Counted from the stretch's first letter, positions 19,917 to 28,730 are shown. The stretch: DNA of 64,000 bases from Bradyrhizobium manausense (GCF_018129685.1 NZ_JAFCLG010000008.1:124001-188000), one strand, 5' to 3'. Program-made: numbers and translations. The notes: generated by a model from the letters alone, not told the origin.

Positions 19917-20117
19917 CGTTGCCGCCCTGGCTGCGGCGGTTTGCCCCTGGTGATTGGCGAACGACCAATCTCTCCATGCATCTGCCGCATCGAGTCATGC
20001 AAATGCATGAGACCGACCACGTGAAAACACGGGGGCCATGCCGGGCTTGTTGTTAAGCAATTTCTGGGACCATTCCGGGCAACCAGGATCAACAGCTGGA
20101 ATGCCCGGGAATTTTCG

Positions 20118-22082
20118 ATGCTCAAGCTCAAGTCGATTGCGGCACGCCTGATTCTCACCATCGCACTCACGGTCGCGGTGGCCTGCGCCATCCTCTCCGG
20201 CTTCTCGATCACCCAGCAGCGGGCGCTGACACGGATGGCGCTCGATCAGCAGCTCAAGCTGCAATATGAGAGCGTGATCGCGGCGATCGATTACGAGGGA
20301 CGTTCGGCCCTGGCGGTCTCGGCCGCGATCGCGGCGCTGCCGCCGGTCGGCGATGCCATCGTCAAGGGCGATCGCGACGGCCTCGCCGCGCTGCTCGGCG
20401 ACGCCAACAAGGCGTTGAAGGCGCAGGGCATCCCGCTGATCACCTTCCAGGTCCCGCCGGCGATCTCGTTCTACCGCGTCCACGCTCCCAAGTCTTTCGG
20501 CGATGACGTCTCCTCGCGCCGCGCCACCGTGGTGGAGGCGCTCAAGACCGGCCGGCAGATCGTCGGCGTCGAGCCGGGCCGCGAGGCGCTCGGCATTTTC
20601 GGGATGACGCCGATCGTGCGGGACGGCAAGAACATCGCCAATGTCGATATCGGCGCCGCCTTCGGCAAGGAGTTCGTCGACCGCGCCAAGAAGCGCTTCG
20701 GCATCGACCTTGCGGTCTATTCCGTCGATGGCACGTCGCTGAACAAGCTGTCGTCGACTTTCGGCGAGAACGCTGTCGCCAAGCCGGACGAGCTGAAAGC
20801 CGTGATATCAGGCGCGCCGCTGCTGCGCGAGGCGGAGCTCGACGGCCATCCGGCCGAAGTCTATGTCGGTCCGATCAAGAACTACGCCGGCCAGCCGGTC
20901 GGCGTGCTCGAGATCATCAAGGACACGACCGAATACGAGGCCGCCTTCGCCGCCTCCGAACGCAACCTGATCCTCGGCACGGTCGCGATCCTCGCCGCCG
21001 CCATCCTGCTGGCGTTCCTGCTCGGGCGCGGACTGTCGCGGCCGCTCACCGCAATCACCGCGGTCATGAACCGGCTGTCGAGCGGCGACACCAGCGTCAC
21101 CATTCCCGGCAGCGAGCGGGCGGACGAACTCGGCACCATGGCCAAGGCGGTCGATGTGTTCCGCGGCAACATGCTGGAGTCGGTCGCGATGCGCGAGGCG
21201 CAGGAGGCCGACAAGGCCAGGGCCGAGATCGAGAAGCAGGCGCTGCAGCGCCAGATGGCCGACCGCTTCGAGGCCGACGTCAAGGGCGTGGTCGCCGCCG
21301 TCGCCAGGGCGAGCGAGGGCATGCAGCACGTCGCCGGCGAAATCACCTCGAGCGTCAACGGCACCTCGCAGCGTGCCTCGGCCGCGGCAGCGGCATCGGA
21401 AGAGGCTTCGGCCAGCGTCAACGCGGTGGCGGCCGCGACCGAGGAGCTCGCCTCCTCCGTCACCGAGATCGGCCGTCAGGTCACCCATTCCAGCCAGGTC
21501 GCCAGCGGCGCGGTGATCAAGGCCACCGAGACCACCGAAATGGTCACGAGCCTTGCCGCCTCCGCCGAGCGCATTGGCGACGTGCTGCGGCTGATCAGCG
21601 CGATAGCGAGCCAGACCAATCTGCTGGCGCTGAACGCCACCATCGAGGCGGCCCGCGCCGGCGAGGCCGGCCGCGGCTTCGCCGTGGTCGCATCCGAGGT
21701 CAAGGAGCTGGCGAGCCAGACCGCGAAAGCGACCGACGAGATCGCAGCCCAGGTCAATGCGATCCAGGCGGCGACCGGCAATTGCGTCACCGCGATCTCC
21801 GGCATCAGCGGCACCATCCGGGAGATCAGCGGCATTGCCACCACGATCGCGGCCGCGGTCGAGGAGCAGGGCTCCGCCACGCGGGAGATCGCCCGGAGCG
21901 TGCAGCAGGCCTCCACCGGCACCACCGAGGTCTCCGCCAACGTCGCCGGCGCGAGCCACGCCGCGGACCAGTCGCGCGCGCTGGCCGGCAATGTCATGGT
22001 GGCTTCGGGCGAGCTCGGTCAGCACGCCTCGGCGCTGATGAAGAGCGTCGATATTTTCCTGGCAGGGCTTCGCGCGGCGTAA
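20118..22082 (+). CDS. Methyl-accepting chemotaxis protein with periplasmic Cache-like sensor
   Basis: A chemoreceptor of 654 residues. TM1 is at about 10-32, then a periplasmic Cache-like ligand domain (to about 275, with FYRVHAPKSFGDD and FGMTPIVRDGK), TM2 at about 285-305, HAMP (GRGLSRPLTAITAVMNRL), and the signalling hairpin whose tip reads LALNATIEAARAGEAGRGFAVVASEVKELA. There is no C-terminal CheR/CheB pentapeptide. The related Cache class senses small organic acids or amines. No che genes are nearby, so it is a solitary receptor. Short CATGCA-rich palindromes lie upstream (19996-20009). Confidence 0.93.
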   Translation: MLKLKSIAARLILTIALTVAVACAILSGFSITQQRALTRMALDQQLKLQYESVIAAIDYEGRSALAVSAAIAALPPVGDAIVKGDRDGLAALLGDANKALKAQGIPLITFQVPPAISFYRVHAPKSFGDDVSSRRATVVEALKTGRQIVGVEPGREALGIFGMTPIVRDGKNIANVDIGAAFGKEFVDRAKKRFGIDLAVYSVDGTSLNKLSSTFGENAVAKPDELKAVISGAPLLREAELDGHPAEVYVGPIKNYAGQPVGVLEIIKDTTEYEAAFAASERNLILGTVAILAAAILLAFLLGRGLSRPLTAITAVMNRLSSGDTSVTIPGSERADELGTMAKAVDVFRGNMLESVAMREAQEADKARAEIEKQALQRQMADRFEADVKGVVAAVARASEGMQHVAGEITSSVNGTSQRASAAAAASEEASASVNAVAAATEELASSVTEIGRQVTHSSQVASGAVIKATETTEMVTSLAASAERIGDVLRLISAIASQTNLLALNATIEAARAGEAGRGFAVVASEVKELASQTAKATDEIAAQVNAIQAATGNCVTAISGISGTIREISGIATTIAAAVEEQGSATREIARSVQQASTGTTEVSANVAGASHAADQSRALAGNVMVASGELGQHASALMKSVDIFLAGLRAA

Positions 22083-22103
22083 AGCGCCGCGTGGCTGGCG
22101 GTT

Positions 22104-22117
22104 TGATTTGAATCAAG
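22104..22117. promoter_or_regulatory. FixK2/FNR-type box upstream of the Gly/Tyr-repeat gene
   Basis: TTGATTTGAATCAA is a perfect TTGAT-N4-ATCAA palindrome. Its centre is about 84 bp before the ATG at 22195, which suits activation from about -40 of a transcription start. It starts 22 bp after the chemoreceptor stop. Together with the box at 12675-12688 it suggests low-oxygen control of secreted proteins. Confidence 0.65.
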
Positions 22118-22194
22118 CCCGCGACAGCAAGGCTGTTTCCGAATAGGCTGTCGATGGCCGCGCAGAAGCGCCGCCGCACAGCACGGAGATGGTC

Positions 22195-22719
22195 ATGAAG
22201 TTCTCGAGTTCTCTGCGCACTAACATCCTCGCCGCAGCCGGCACCCTGCTCGTCACGGGCGCCGCCCAGGCCGGCCCGATGCCGACATCGGTGGCGGCGA
22301 TGAAGTTAATGGTCGATCCCATCACCACCGAGGTGCGCTGGGGCTACGGCTACCGCGGTGGCTACGGCTATCGCGGCGGTTATGGTTATCGCAGCGTCGG
22401 ATTGGGCTATCGTGGCGGCTATGGCTATCGCGGCGGCCTTGCCTATCGCGGCTGGGGTTACCGGGGCTATGGATATCGCGGCTATGGATATCGCGGCTAT
22501 GGTTATCGCGGCTACGGCTACCGGGGCCTCGGTTACGGCGTTGCCGGCGCCGTCGTCGGCGCCGGGATCGCGAGCGCCTACTACGGAGGCTATGGCGGCT
22601 ATTACGGCGGCAGCTATCCAGCCTACAGCTATCCGGCCGAAGCGTATTACGGCTATGGCGGCGGCTATCGCTCCATCGACGACTCCTGCATGCCGTCGGG
22701 CCCCTACTCCGGCTACTAG
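22195..22719 (+). CDS. Secreted Gly/Tyr-rich GYRG-repeat protein
   Basis: A protein of 174 residues from the second ATG (22195), which has GGAG six bases upstream; an ATG at 22189 abuts that site. After a signal peptide (SSLRTNILAAAGTLLVTGAAQAG) the protein is dominated by about 14 tandem units of GYRG or YGYRG. A hydrophobic glycine-zipper-like stretch (GVAGAVVGAGIASAYYGG) and a second Tyr/Gly tail ending CMPSGPYSGY follow. The low-complexity, Arg/Tyr-rich sequence suggests an envelope or extracellular structural protein. The repeats are also tandem at DNA level and may vary in number between strains. A FixK-type box precedes it. Confidence 0.75.
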   Translation: MKFSSSLRTNILAAAGTLLVTGAAQAGPMPTSVAAMKLMVDPITTEVRWGYGYRGGYGYRGGYGYRSVGLGYRGGYGYRGGLAYRGWGYRGYGYRGYGYRGYGYRGYGYRGLGYGVAGAVVGAGIASAYYGGYGGYYGGSYPAYSYPAEAYYGYGGGYRSIDDSCMPSGPYSGY

Positions 22720-22738
22720 AAGCGAACCGGCGTCTCGA

Positions 22739-22780
22739 TCAGGTCTTGCCACTCAGGTCTTGCCGCTCAGGTCTTGCGCG
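22739..22780. repeat. Three tandem copies of a 14-bp unit at the RDD gene 3' end
   Basis: The unit TCAGGTCTTGCC(A/G)C occurs at 22739-22752 and 22753-22766, with a third copy diverging in its last bases at 22767-22780. The stop codon of the minus-strand RDD gene (TCA on plus) is the first three bases of the third copy. The unit length is not a multiple of three, so copy-number change would not extend the protein in frame. Confidence 0.8.
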
Positions 22781-23492
22781 CGCCGAGGAGCTGGCCGCGC
22801 CAGCCGAGGGTGATGACGGAAGCAAGGACCAACAGCAGCATGATGGCGGCGACGAAGTCGACGATGCGGTCGCCGCCGTTGCACATGCTTTGGTAGAAGC
22901 AGGCGCTCGACAATATGCCGGTCTTGAGCAGGAGATCGAGCGCCAGGATATACAGAACCAAGCAGACAGCGAGATAGGCCAATGTCACAGCGGCGCGCCG
23001 CAAGCCTGACGGCCTCCCCGCGCCATCAAACTCGCGCCGCTCTGTGATGAACTGCGACGCAATGGCCTTCGCGGGATCGCGAATCTGCACAGTCGATCGC
23101 GTCAGAAGATCATGGACCGCCTGGTTACGGCGGGTCGCCGCCATGCTCAGAAACGAATACCAACCGAGCAGGCTCTTGAGAACAAACCGGCCGAGCGACC
23201 TAGCAAAACTCAGATTGCCGCCATCATCGGCGACGACGCGCAAATTGGTCCAGGCGTGACCGAGCGTGCCGCCACCACGCCAGACCAGCACCGGTTCGTA
23301 CAGCAACAGGATCAGAACGACCGCAGCGCCCAGGACCCGAGCCAGGAGATCGCTCTCGACATTGCTCGCCAGAATCAAGGCACCAAACATCAACGCCATC
23401 GCCAAGGTCCAGTCGAGAAACATCGCGCGCAGCCGCCGTGAGAACCGTGCATAGCGCGGCATGTCGGGCGTGGTCGGCGCAGTGAGGCTCAT
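22767..23492 (-). CDS. RDD-family membrane protein
   Basis: A protein of 241 residues with GGAGA before the ATG. The N-terminal RDD signature is YARFSRRLRAMFLDWTLAM, followed by hydrophobic segments and the typical GGGTLGHAWTNLRVV loop. Two further membrane segments lie in the C-terminal third (AAVTLAYLAVCLVLYILALDL and IVDFVAAIMLLLVLASVITLG), giving about five in all. RDD proteins are poorly understood; some act as Na+/H+ antiporters or transport accessories. No partner gene is adjacent. Confidence 0.8.
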   Translation of the reverse strand: MSLTAPTTPDMPRYARFSRRLRAMFLDWTLAMALMFGALILASNVESDLLARVLGAAVVLILLLYEPVLVWRGGGTLGHAWTNLRVVADDGGNLSFARSLGRFVLKSLLGWYSFLSMAATRRNQAVHDLLTRSTVQIRDPAKAIASQFITERREFDGAGRPSGLRRAAVTLAYLAVCLVLYILALDLLLKTGILSSACFYQSMCNGGDRIVDFVAAIMLLLVLASVITLGWRGQLLGARKT

Positions 23493-23620
23493 GGCGCAGG
23501 TCTCCGATTGATCGTCGGGCGCCTGACGACGGCGGAGGTCAGATCATGCCACCAGCGCAGCGTTCCTGCCGCAGGTTGTATCTACCCTGCGCTACGCCTT
23601 CAAGACACCGACGACGAGCC

Positions 23621-25828
23621 CTAGGCGACCAGCGCGGTGTCGCCGTCGATGCCGCGCTGCGCGGCCAGCAGGCTGATGATCTCGGCGTTCGGCCGGGCCT
23701 TGCTGAACAGAAAGCCCTGGCCCTCGTCGCAGCCCTCGGTGCGCAGGCAGCTCAGCTCCGCTTCGGTCTCGACGCCTTCGGCGGTGATGATGACGCCGAG
23801 GCCTTTGCCGAGGCTGACGATGGAGCGGATGATGGCCTGTGCCTCGCGGTTGGCCCCGAGATCGCGCACGAAGGACTGGTCGATCTTGATCTTGTCGAAC
23901 GGGAAGCTGCGCAGATAGCTGAGGCTGGAATAGCCGGTGCCGAAATCGTCCATCGAGATGCGCACGCCGAGCGCGCGCAGCGCGTGCAGCGTCGCCAGCA
24001 CCTGCGCGCTCTTCTCCAGCAGCAGCGTCTCGGTGATCTCGAGCTCGAGCCGCCGCGGTGGCAGGCCGGAGTGTTTCAGTGCGTCCGTCACCATCGAGAG
24101 CAGATTGCCGCTGCGGAATTGGAGCGGCGACAAATTGACGGCAACGCGGACGTCGTCCGGCCAGGTCACGGCATCAAGGCAGGCGCGACGCAGCATCATT
24201 CCACCGAGCGGATTGATGAGACCGGTCTCTTCCGCGACCGGGATGAACTCCGCCGGCGAGACCATGCCGCGTTCGGCATGCGGCCAGCGCACCAGCGCCT
24301 CGAAGCCGGTGATGCGGCCGCTCTGGAGGTCAATCAGCGGCTGATAATAGGGGCGCAGGACTTCGTTCTGGATCGCATCGCGCAGCTCGACCTCGATCTT
24401 GCGGCGGCTTTGCGCCTTCGCATCGAGCGCAGCCTCGAAGAAGGCAAAGGTGCCGCGCGCATCCAGCTTGGCGCGCGACAGCGCCATGTCGGCGCTTTTC
24501 AGCAGCTTTTCGGACTCATCGCCGTCGCCGGGCGCCATCGCGATGCCGATGGAGGCGCCGATCACCACGGAATGGCCGTCGAGCAGATAGGGATCGGCGA
24601 TCGCCGCGAGCAGGCGCTTTGCCAATCCCACCGCGTCTTCCGGCCGGGTCAAGCCGCTCTGCACGATCGCAAATTCGTCCGAGTTGAGACGCGCCAGCGC
24701 GTCCTCCTCGCGAAGGGTCGAGCGCAGCCGCTTGGCGACGCCGCGCAAGAGCTTGTCGCCGACCGCATGCCCCAGCGTGTCGTTGACCGCCTTGAAATTG
24801 TCGAGCCCGAGCATCAGCACCGCAACCTTCTCGGAGCTGCGCCGCGAGTGCAGCAGCATCTCGTCCATGGTCTGGCGCAAGCGATTGCGGTTCGGTAGCC
24901 CCGTGAGCCCGTCATGCTGGGCCATGAAGGCAAGCCGCGCCTCGGCGCGCTTGCGCTCGGTGATGTCCATCAGCGCCAGCAGCACGGCAGGCCGGTCGTC
25001 ATAGGTCAATTCGCGGGAATAGATCGCAAGGTCGATCAGCACGCCGTCGGCCTTGACGTGTTTCCAGGTGCGCGCGGCCTGCTCCTCGCTGGGACGGTCG
25101 GTGGTCCAGGGCGGCTCGCTGTCGAAGGCCTGCAACGAGCGGATCTTCAACTTCTCGAACTCGGCGCGGCTGTAGCCGTAATGCGCGATCGCAGCGTCGT
25201 TGACGCCGAGGATCCGCTCGTCGTCCAGCGCGCAGACGATCATGGGGACGGGGTTGCCGTCGAACAGAAGGCGGAAGGAGGCCTCGCGCTGCTTCAATTC
25301 GGTGATGTCGACGCGCAGGCCCACGACGCCGCCGTCATCGGTGCGGCGTTCCTCGATCAGGATGACCCGGCCATCGGACAGCGTCTGCTCATGGCGCTTG
25401 CCGGGCTCGTAGAGCTTTTTCAGCCGGGCTGCGATCCATTCGTCCTCGTGACCGGCCGCTTCCGGATAGTCGCCACGGGCGACGCCGACGCGCAGCGTGT
25501 CTTCCAGGCGCGCACCTTCCTGGAACAGATCGGCGGTCTTGCTGTAGATCGACGCGTATTGCTTGTTCCAGAGGACGTAGCGGCCTTCGGGATCGAGGAT
25601 CACGATGCCCTGCGGCAGGAAATCGATGGCCTGGCGCAGCCGCTCATGCGACCGGCGCGCCTCGGCGATGGCCGCTTCGGCTTCGGCACGGCTTTGCACG
25701 AGCCGGTCGCGTTCGATCGGTGCGTGAGGCGCACGCGCAAATCGCGGCTTGCGCGGCCGTTGGCCGCTGCGGGCAAGCACCTTGCGCTTTCGCTTTTCTG
25801 TTTTTTTGGACCCCAAACTCAACGTCAC
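23621..25828 (-). CDS. PAS-PAS-GGDEF-EAL c-di-GMP protein, GGDEF motif degenerate
   Basis: A protein of 735 residues. The N-terminus is very basic (KKTEKRKRKVLARSGQRPRKPR), with no membrane segment. Two PAS domains (about 60-180 and 185-300) are followed by a GGDEF domain (about 310-470) whose active motif reads LNSDEF in place of GGDEF, and an EAL domain (about 480-735). The EAL domain is intact: EALVRW, NLSPLQF, ELEITETLLL, MDDFGTGYSSL, KIDQSF and GVETEAE. The expected activity is c-di-GMP hydrolysis tuned by PAS input, with the GGDEF part perhaps a GTP sensor. A PilZ receptor is encoded at 50019-50261. Confidence 0.92.
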   Translation of the reverse strand: MTLSLGSKKTEKRKRKVLARSGQRPRKPRFARAPHAPIERDRLVQSRAEAEAAIAEARRSHERLRQAIDFLPQGIVILDPEGRYVLWNKQYASIYSKTADLFQEGARLEDTLRVGVARGDYPEAAGHEDEWIAARLKKLYEPGKRHEQTLSDGRVILIEERRTDDGGVVGLRVDITELKQREASFRLLFDGNPVPMIVCALDDERILGVNDAAIAHYGYSRAEFEKLKIRSLQAFDSEPPWTTDRPSEEQAARTWKHVKADGVLIDLAIYSRELTYDDRPAVLLALMDITERKRAEARLAFMAQHDGLTGLPNRNRLRQTMDEMLLHSRRSSEKVAVLMLGLDNFKAVNDTLGHAVGDKLLRGVAKRLRSTLREEDALARLNSDEFAIVQSGLTRPEDAVGLAKRLLAAIADPYLLDGHSVVIGASIGIAMAPGDGDESEKLLKSADMALSRAKLDARGTFAFFEAALDAKAQSRRKIEVELRDAIQNEVLRPYYQPLIDLQSGRITGFEALVRWPHAERGMVSPAEFIPVAEETGLINPLGGMMLRRACLDAVTWPDDVRVAVNLSPLQFRSGNLLSMVTDALKHSGLPPRRLELEITETLLLEKSAQVLATLHALRALGVRISMDDFGTGYSSLSYLRSFPFDKIKIDQSFVRDLGANREAQAIIRSIVSLGKGLGVIITAEGVETEAELSCLRTEGCDEGQGFLFSKARPNAEIISLLAAQRGIDGDTALVA

Positions 25829-26201
25829 ACGTCCTGACCGCGCCCAACGGCCGCAACTCTTGCTCCAAGTGTCTGAAAGAAAAGTAATCTTGGCCCGGGC
25901 GTCGCGAAACCGTCACCGCGCCACGCGGCGACTTTGCCTGTTTACGAGGCGCGAATTCCGTCGGGCGGCGAATCGAGCCAACTCGCTCGTCGCAACCGGC
26001 GGGAGAGAAGGCGCAAAAACACGCATTCTCCTTGAATCAATTCCGCAACGGCGTTCGCTTGCATGCAGGACGGTAACGCATCTTATTGCGCGCATGAATT
26101 TTGGTCACTGCGGAATAGAGTTATCGCGCCGTTAAAAAGCACGCTGATGCGGCGAAAATCTGCAATTTTTTTCCGATCTTTCTCGCCCAGCCCGAAGCGC
26201 C
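25829..26201. other. Intergenic stretch upstream of the PAS-GGDEF-EAL gene
   Basis: This 373-bp stretch is AT-richer than its surroundings. It must hold the promoter of the minus-strand gene starting at 25828 and the end of the L,D-transpeptidase transcript. No convincing gene, repeat or terminator was found. Confidence 0.4.
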
Positions 26202-26648
26202 CTAGTCCGAAATATGGATCGTGGTGTTGCCGGCGCCTTCGCGCCTGATCAGCGCGAACAGCGCTGCCGCATGCGCGGGATGCAGCCGGACACAGCCATG
26301 CGAGGCCGGGCCGCCGAGGCGGGAGATGTCGGTCGTGCCGTGAATGGCGAAGCCGTAATGGAAGAAGATCGCGTGCGGCATTGGCGCATTGTAGTATTTG
26401 CGCGAGAAGTAGCTGCGCATCATCGCCTGCGGATGGAAGGTGCCGCTCGGCGTGCCATAACCGCTGCGACCGGTCGAGACCGGCCAGGAATAGCGCGGCG
26501 CGCCATCGACCCGCACCGACATGTGCTGCGAGGATTTGTCGATATCGACCTGGACATCGGCCTTGGCCGGTGTGGCCAGGATCGGCGCCAGCGCAGATGC
26601 AGCCAAAGCGACCCGCCGCGCGAGCCGCACCAGATAAAATATCATCAT
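26202..26648 (-). CDS. Periplasmic L,D-transpeptidase (YkuD/ErfK family)
   Basis: A protein of 148 residues with a signal peptide (MMIFYLVRLARRVALAASALAPILA) and essentially only the YkuD catalytic domain. The signature AIHGTTDISRLGGPASHGCVRL contains the His and the nucleophilic Cys. Such enzymes make 3-3 peptidoglycan cross-links or attach outer-membrane proteins to the wall. It is one of the shorter family members, with no LysM or SH3 targeting domain. It diverges from mepA, a wall hydrolase, across 127 bp. Confidence 0.9.
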   Translation of the reverse strand: MMIFYLVRLARRVALAASALAPILATPAKADVQVDIDKSSQHMSVRVDGAPRYSWPVSTGRSGYGTPSGTFHPQAMMRSYFSRKYYNAPMPHAIFFHYGFAIHGTTDISRLGGPASHGCVRLHPAHAAALFALIRREGAGNTTIHISD

Positions 26649-26775
26649 GCAATGCCCTCTGCCTTGAGGGCATGATGCTGCCGGTGCGCCGCGGCTGTAA
26701 AGACGTCGTGAGGCCAGGGGACCGACAAGCCTAATTCTTAACCCTGAGGCGGCGTTGGGCTATAAGGATGTCAGC

Positions 26776-27720
26776 ATGAGTCCCCGCCGCATCGCCCCTC
26801 TCCTGCTTGTCATGACGTTCCTGACCGCCAGCGGCGCGCTGGCCCAGGACAAGGGCAGCGTGAACCCAAAGCCGCTGCCGCCGCTGGCCAATCCGAACGA
26901 TCCCAAGATCGGCGCTAAGGAGCTGTTCGCGCGCAAGCTGCTGCCCTCGACGGGACCCGCGCATGTCGTCGGCTCCTATGTGAAGGGCTGCATCGGCGGC
27001 GCCGAGCAGATGCCGCTCAACGGCGACGTCTGGCAGGTGATGCGGCTGTCGCGTAACCGCAATTACGGCCACCCTGACATGATCGCGCTGATCAAGCGCC
27101 TGGCCGGCAAGGCGCACAAGGACGCGGGCTGGCCAGGCATTCTGGTCGGGGACATCGGCCAGCCGCGCGGCGGGCCGGCGCTCTCGGGCCATGCCAGCCA
27201 TCAGATCGGCCTCGATGCGGACATCTGGCTGACGCCGATGCCGGACCGTCGGCTCTCGCGCGAGGAGCGCGAGGACATGTCGGCGGTGATGATGGTCCGC
27301 GACGACCGCCTCGACATCGATCCGAAGGTCTTCACGCCGAGCCATGTGCTGGTGCTGCGCGACGCCGCGCAGGAGCCGGCGGTGCAGCGCATCTTCGTCA
27401 ATGCCGCGATCAAGAAGGCGCTGTGCCGCGAGGCCAAGGGCGACCGCTCCTGGCTGTCGAAGATCCGCCCTTGGTGGGGTCACGACTATCATTTCCACAT
27501 CCGCATGCGCTGCCCGGCGGGCGCCAGCGAATGCCAGGGCCAGCCGTCACAATCCGAGGACGAAGGCTGCAAACCCTCCGACTTCGCCTACTGGTTCAGC
27601 GAGGGCGTGCTGCATCCCAAGCCGCCCAAGGAGCCGCCCAAGCCAAGACCGCCGATGACGCTGGCGCAGATGCCGGCCGCATGTAAGGCGGTACTGCACG
27701 CGCCGGACGCAAAGCCGTAG
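26776..27720 (+). CDS. mepA: Penicillin-insensitive murein endopeptidase MepA
   Basis: A protein of 314 residues from ATG 26776 (AAGGA seven bases upstream); a TTG at 26755 would add seven. A signal peptide ends at GALAQ. Peptidase M74 motifs are visible: ALSGHASHQIGLDADIW (zinc His and Asp) and WWGHDYHFHIRM (second zinc site). Paired cysteines follow (CPAGASEC, EGC), with a Pro/Lys-rich tail. It cleaves D-Ala-mDAP and mDAP-mDAP cross-links. Next to a divergent L,D-transpeptidase, the pair can make and break 3-3 links. Confidence 0.95.
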   Translation: MSPRRIAPLLLVMTFLTASGALAQDKGSVNPKPLPPLANPNDPKIGAKELFARKLLPSTGPAHVVGSYVKGCIGGAEQMPLNGDVWQVMRLSRNRNYGHPDMIALIKRLAGKAHKDAGWPGILVGDIGQPRGGPALSGHASHQIGLDADIWLTPMPDRRLSREEREDMSAVMMVRDDRLDIDPKVFTPSHVLVLRDAAQEPAVQRIFVNAAIKKALCREAKGDRSWLSKIRPWWGHDYHFHIRMRCPAGASECQGQPSQSEDEGCKPSDFAYWFSEGVLHPKPPKEPPKPRPPMTLAQMPAACKAVLHAPDAKP

Positions 27721-27755
27721 GGCAGGTGAGCAAGCTGCCGCCCCACCCACTCCCT

Positions 27756-27901
27756 GTCGTCCCGGACAAGCGCAAGCGCAGATCTGGGACCTATACTCCC
27801 AGGGAGGAGACGTGGCGCGAGGTGGCAACTCCGAGTCTTCGTCAAACTGCGCCCTGTGGTTATGGATCCCGGATCTGCGCTTCGCTGGTCCGGGATGACG
27901 A
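27756..27901. repeat. Dispersed palindromic element of about 146 bp
   Basis: The ends are imperfect inverted repeats. The left end has GTCGTCCCGGACAAGCGCAAG and then CAGATCTGGGACC. The right end has GGATCCCGGATCTGCGCTTCG and then GGTCCGGGATGACG. The centre carries CTCCCAGGGAG and CAACTCCGAGTCTTCG. It resembles, from memory, an abundant MITE-like intergenic repeat of Bradyrhizobium. It fills most of the 327-bp gap between mepA and the gene at 28048; no gene is seen in the rest. Confidence 0.7.
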
Positions 27902-28047
27902 AGTAGAGAGTTGGTGCGTCCCATTGACTGCGCTAGGATGCACCCTGCCGCCGTGCCGTAAGCCCGCGGCATTCCGGGATGCGCATCCCGCCTCTCACAA
28001 ACCCTGACTGCATGCCGCGCTTCGCGTGGCCAACGATGAGATCTGAC

Positions 28048-28551
28048 ATGCGCGTCCTCGCTCTCCTTGCCGTGCTCTCACTCGGCGCGACCTCCGCCCT
28101 TGCTGCGGAAGAACCCAGCGGCTGCGACAAGTTCAAATGGCCGATCGAGCGCGACCGCGCCGCGCTGACCGCGCCGGATCGCGCCAAGCTGGCCTCGGGA
28201 GCCGAGCAGGCCGCGGTCCCGTCCTCGGCCATCACGCTGGCGCTGGTGGCGCCTGCCGAGGCAAGACTGCCCTCGCCGCCGGAGCGGGCTCCGAAGGACG
28301 GCACCTTTGCCGGCTTCACCAGCTTCAAGGCGGCAAAGGCCGGGCTTTATACGATCAGCCTGTCGAGCGGGGCCTGGGTCGATCTGGTCCAGGATGGGCA
28401 TGTCCTCAAGCCCGTCGCCTTCAGCGGCGCGACCGATTGCGACGGCATCCGCAAGACCATGAAATACGAGCTCTCGGACAAGCCGTTCGTCCTCCAGGTC
28501 AGCGGCGCCAAGGACAATTCGCTGTCGATTTCGATCCTGGCTGCACAATAG
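28048..28551 (+). CDS. Conserved secreted protein of unknown function
   Basis: A protein of 167 residues from ATG 28048; another in-frame ATG lies at 28036. A signal peptide (MRVLALLAVLSLGATSALAAE) precedes a predicted beta-rich domain (GLYTISLSSGAWVDLVQDGH..., PFVLQVSGAKDNSLSISIL) resembling small pre-peptidase-type jelly-roll folds. Cys residues at CDKF and DCDGI could pair. No catalytic motif is seen. It precedes modABC by 179 bp with a candidate promoter between, so it is probably not part of that operon. Confidence 0.7.
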   Translation: MRVLALLAVLSLGATSALAAEEPSGCDKFKWPIERDRAALTAPDRAKLASGAEQAAVPSSAITLALVAPAEARLPSPPERAPKDGTFAGFTSFKAAKAGLYTISLSSGAWVDLVQDGHVLKPVAFSGATDCDGIRKTMKYELSDKPFVLQVSGAKDNSLSISILAAQ

Positions 28552-28570
28552 GTTCGGCAAACCGCCGGCT

Positions 28571-28611
28571 TTGACCTCTGGCCGTAGCCTGCTATCGTTG
28601 CAGATGCGATA
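28571..28611 (+). promoter_or_regulatory. Candidate modABC promoter with overlapping inverted repeat
   Basis: TTGACC (28571-28576) and TATCGT (28593-28598) are spaced by 16 bp, a plausible sigma-70 promoter. TATCG at 28593-28597 pairs with CGATA at 28607-28611 as a short inverted repeat over the -10 region, where a repressor could act. It does not match the usual ModE box with its TATATA arms, so regulator identity is open. Confidence 0.3.
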
Positions 28612-28730
28612 TCCCTGCCGGCCGTAAGCCGTGGCGGGGACACGTGGAACAGCGCGTCCGCCCGTCGCACCCACCCAACGCCAGAATTGCGCGTGCGTTT
28701 GCGCGCGCGGGCCCGCACGGAGCGCAATCC

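Noticed and set aside
22330..22540. Regular short DNA repeats resembling an array
   Set aside because: They encode in-frame GYRG peptide repeats of a secreted protein. There are no spacers, so it is not a CRISPR.
28593..28611. Classical ModE operator before modA
   Set aside because: The arms TATCG/CGATA do not match the TATATA-type ModE consensus, so it is listed only as a generic inverted repeat.
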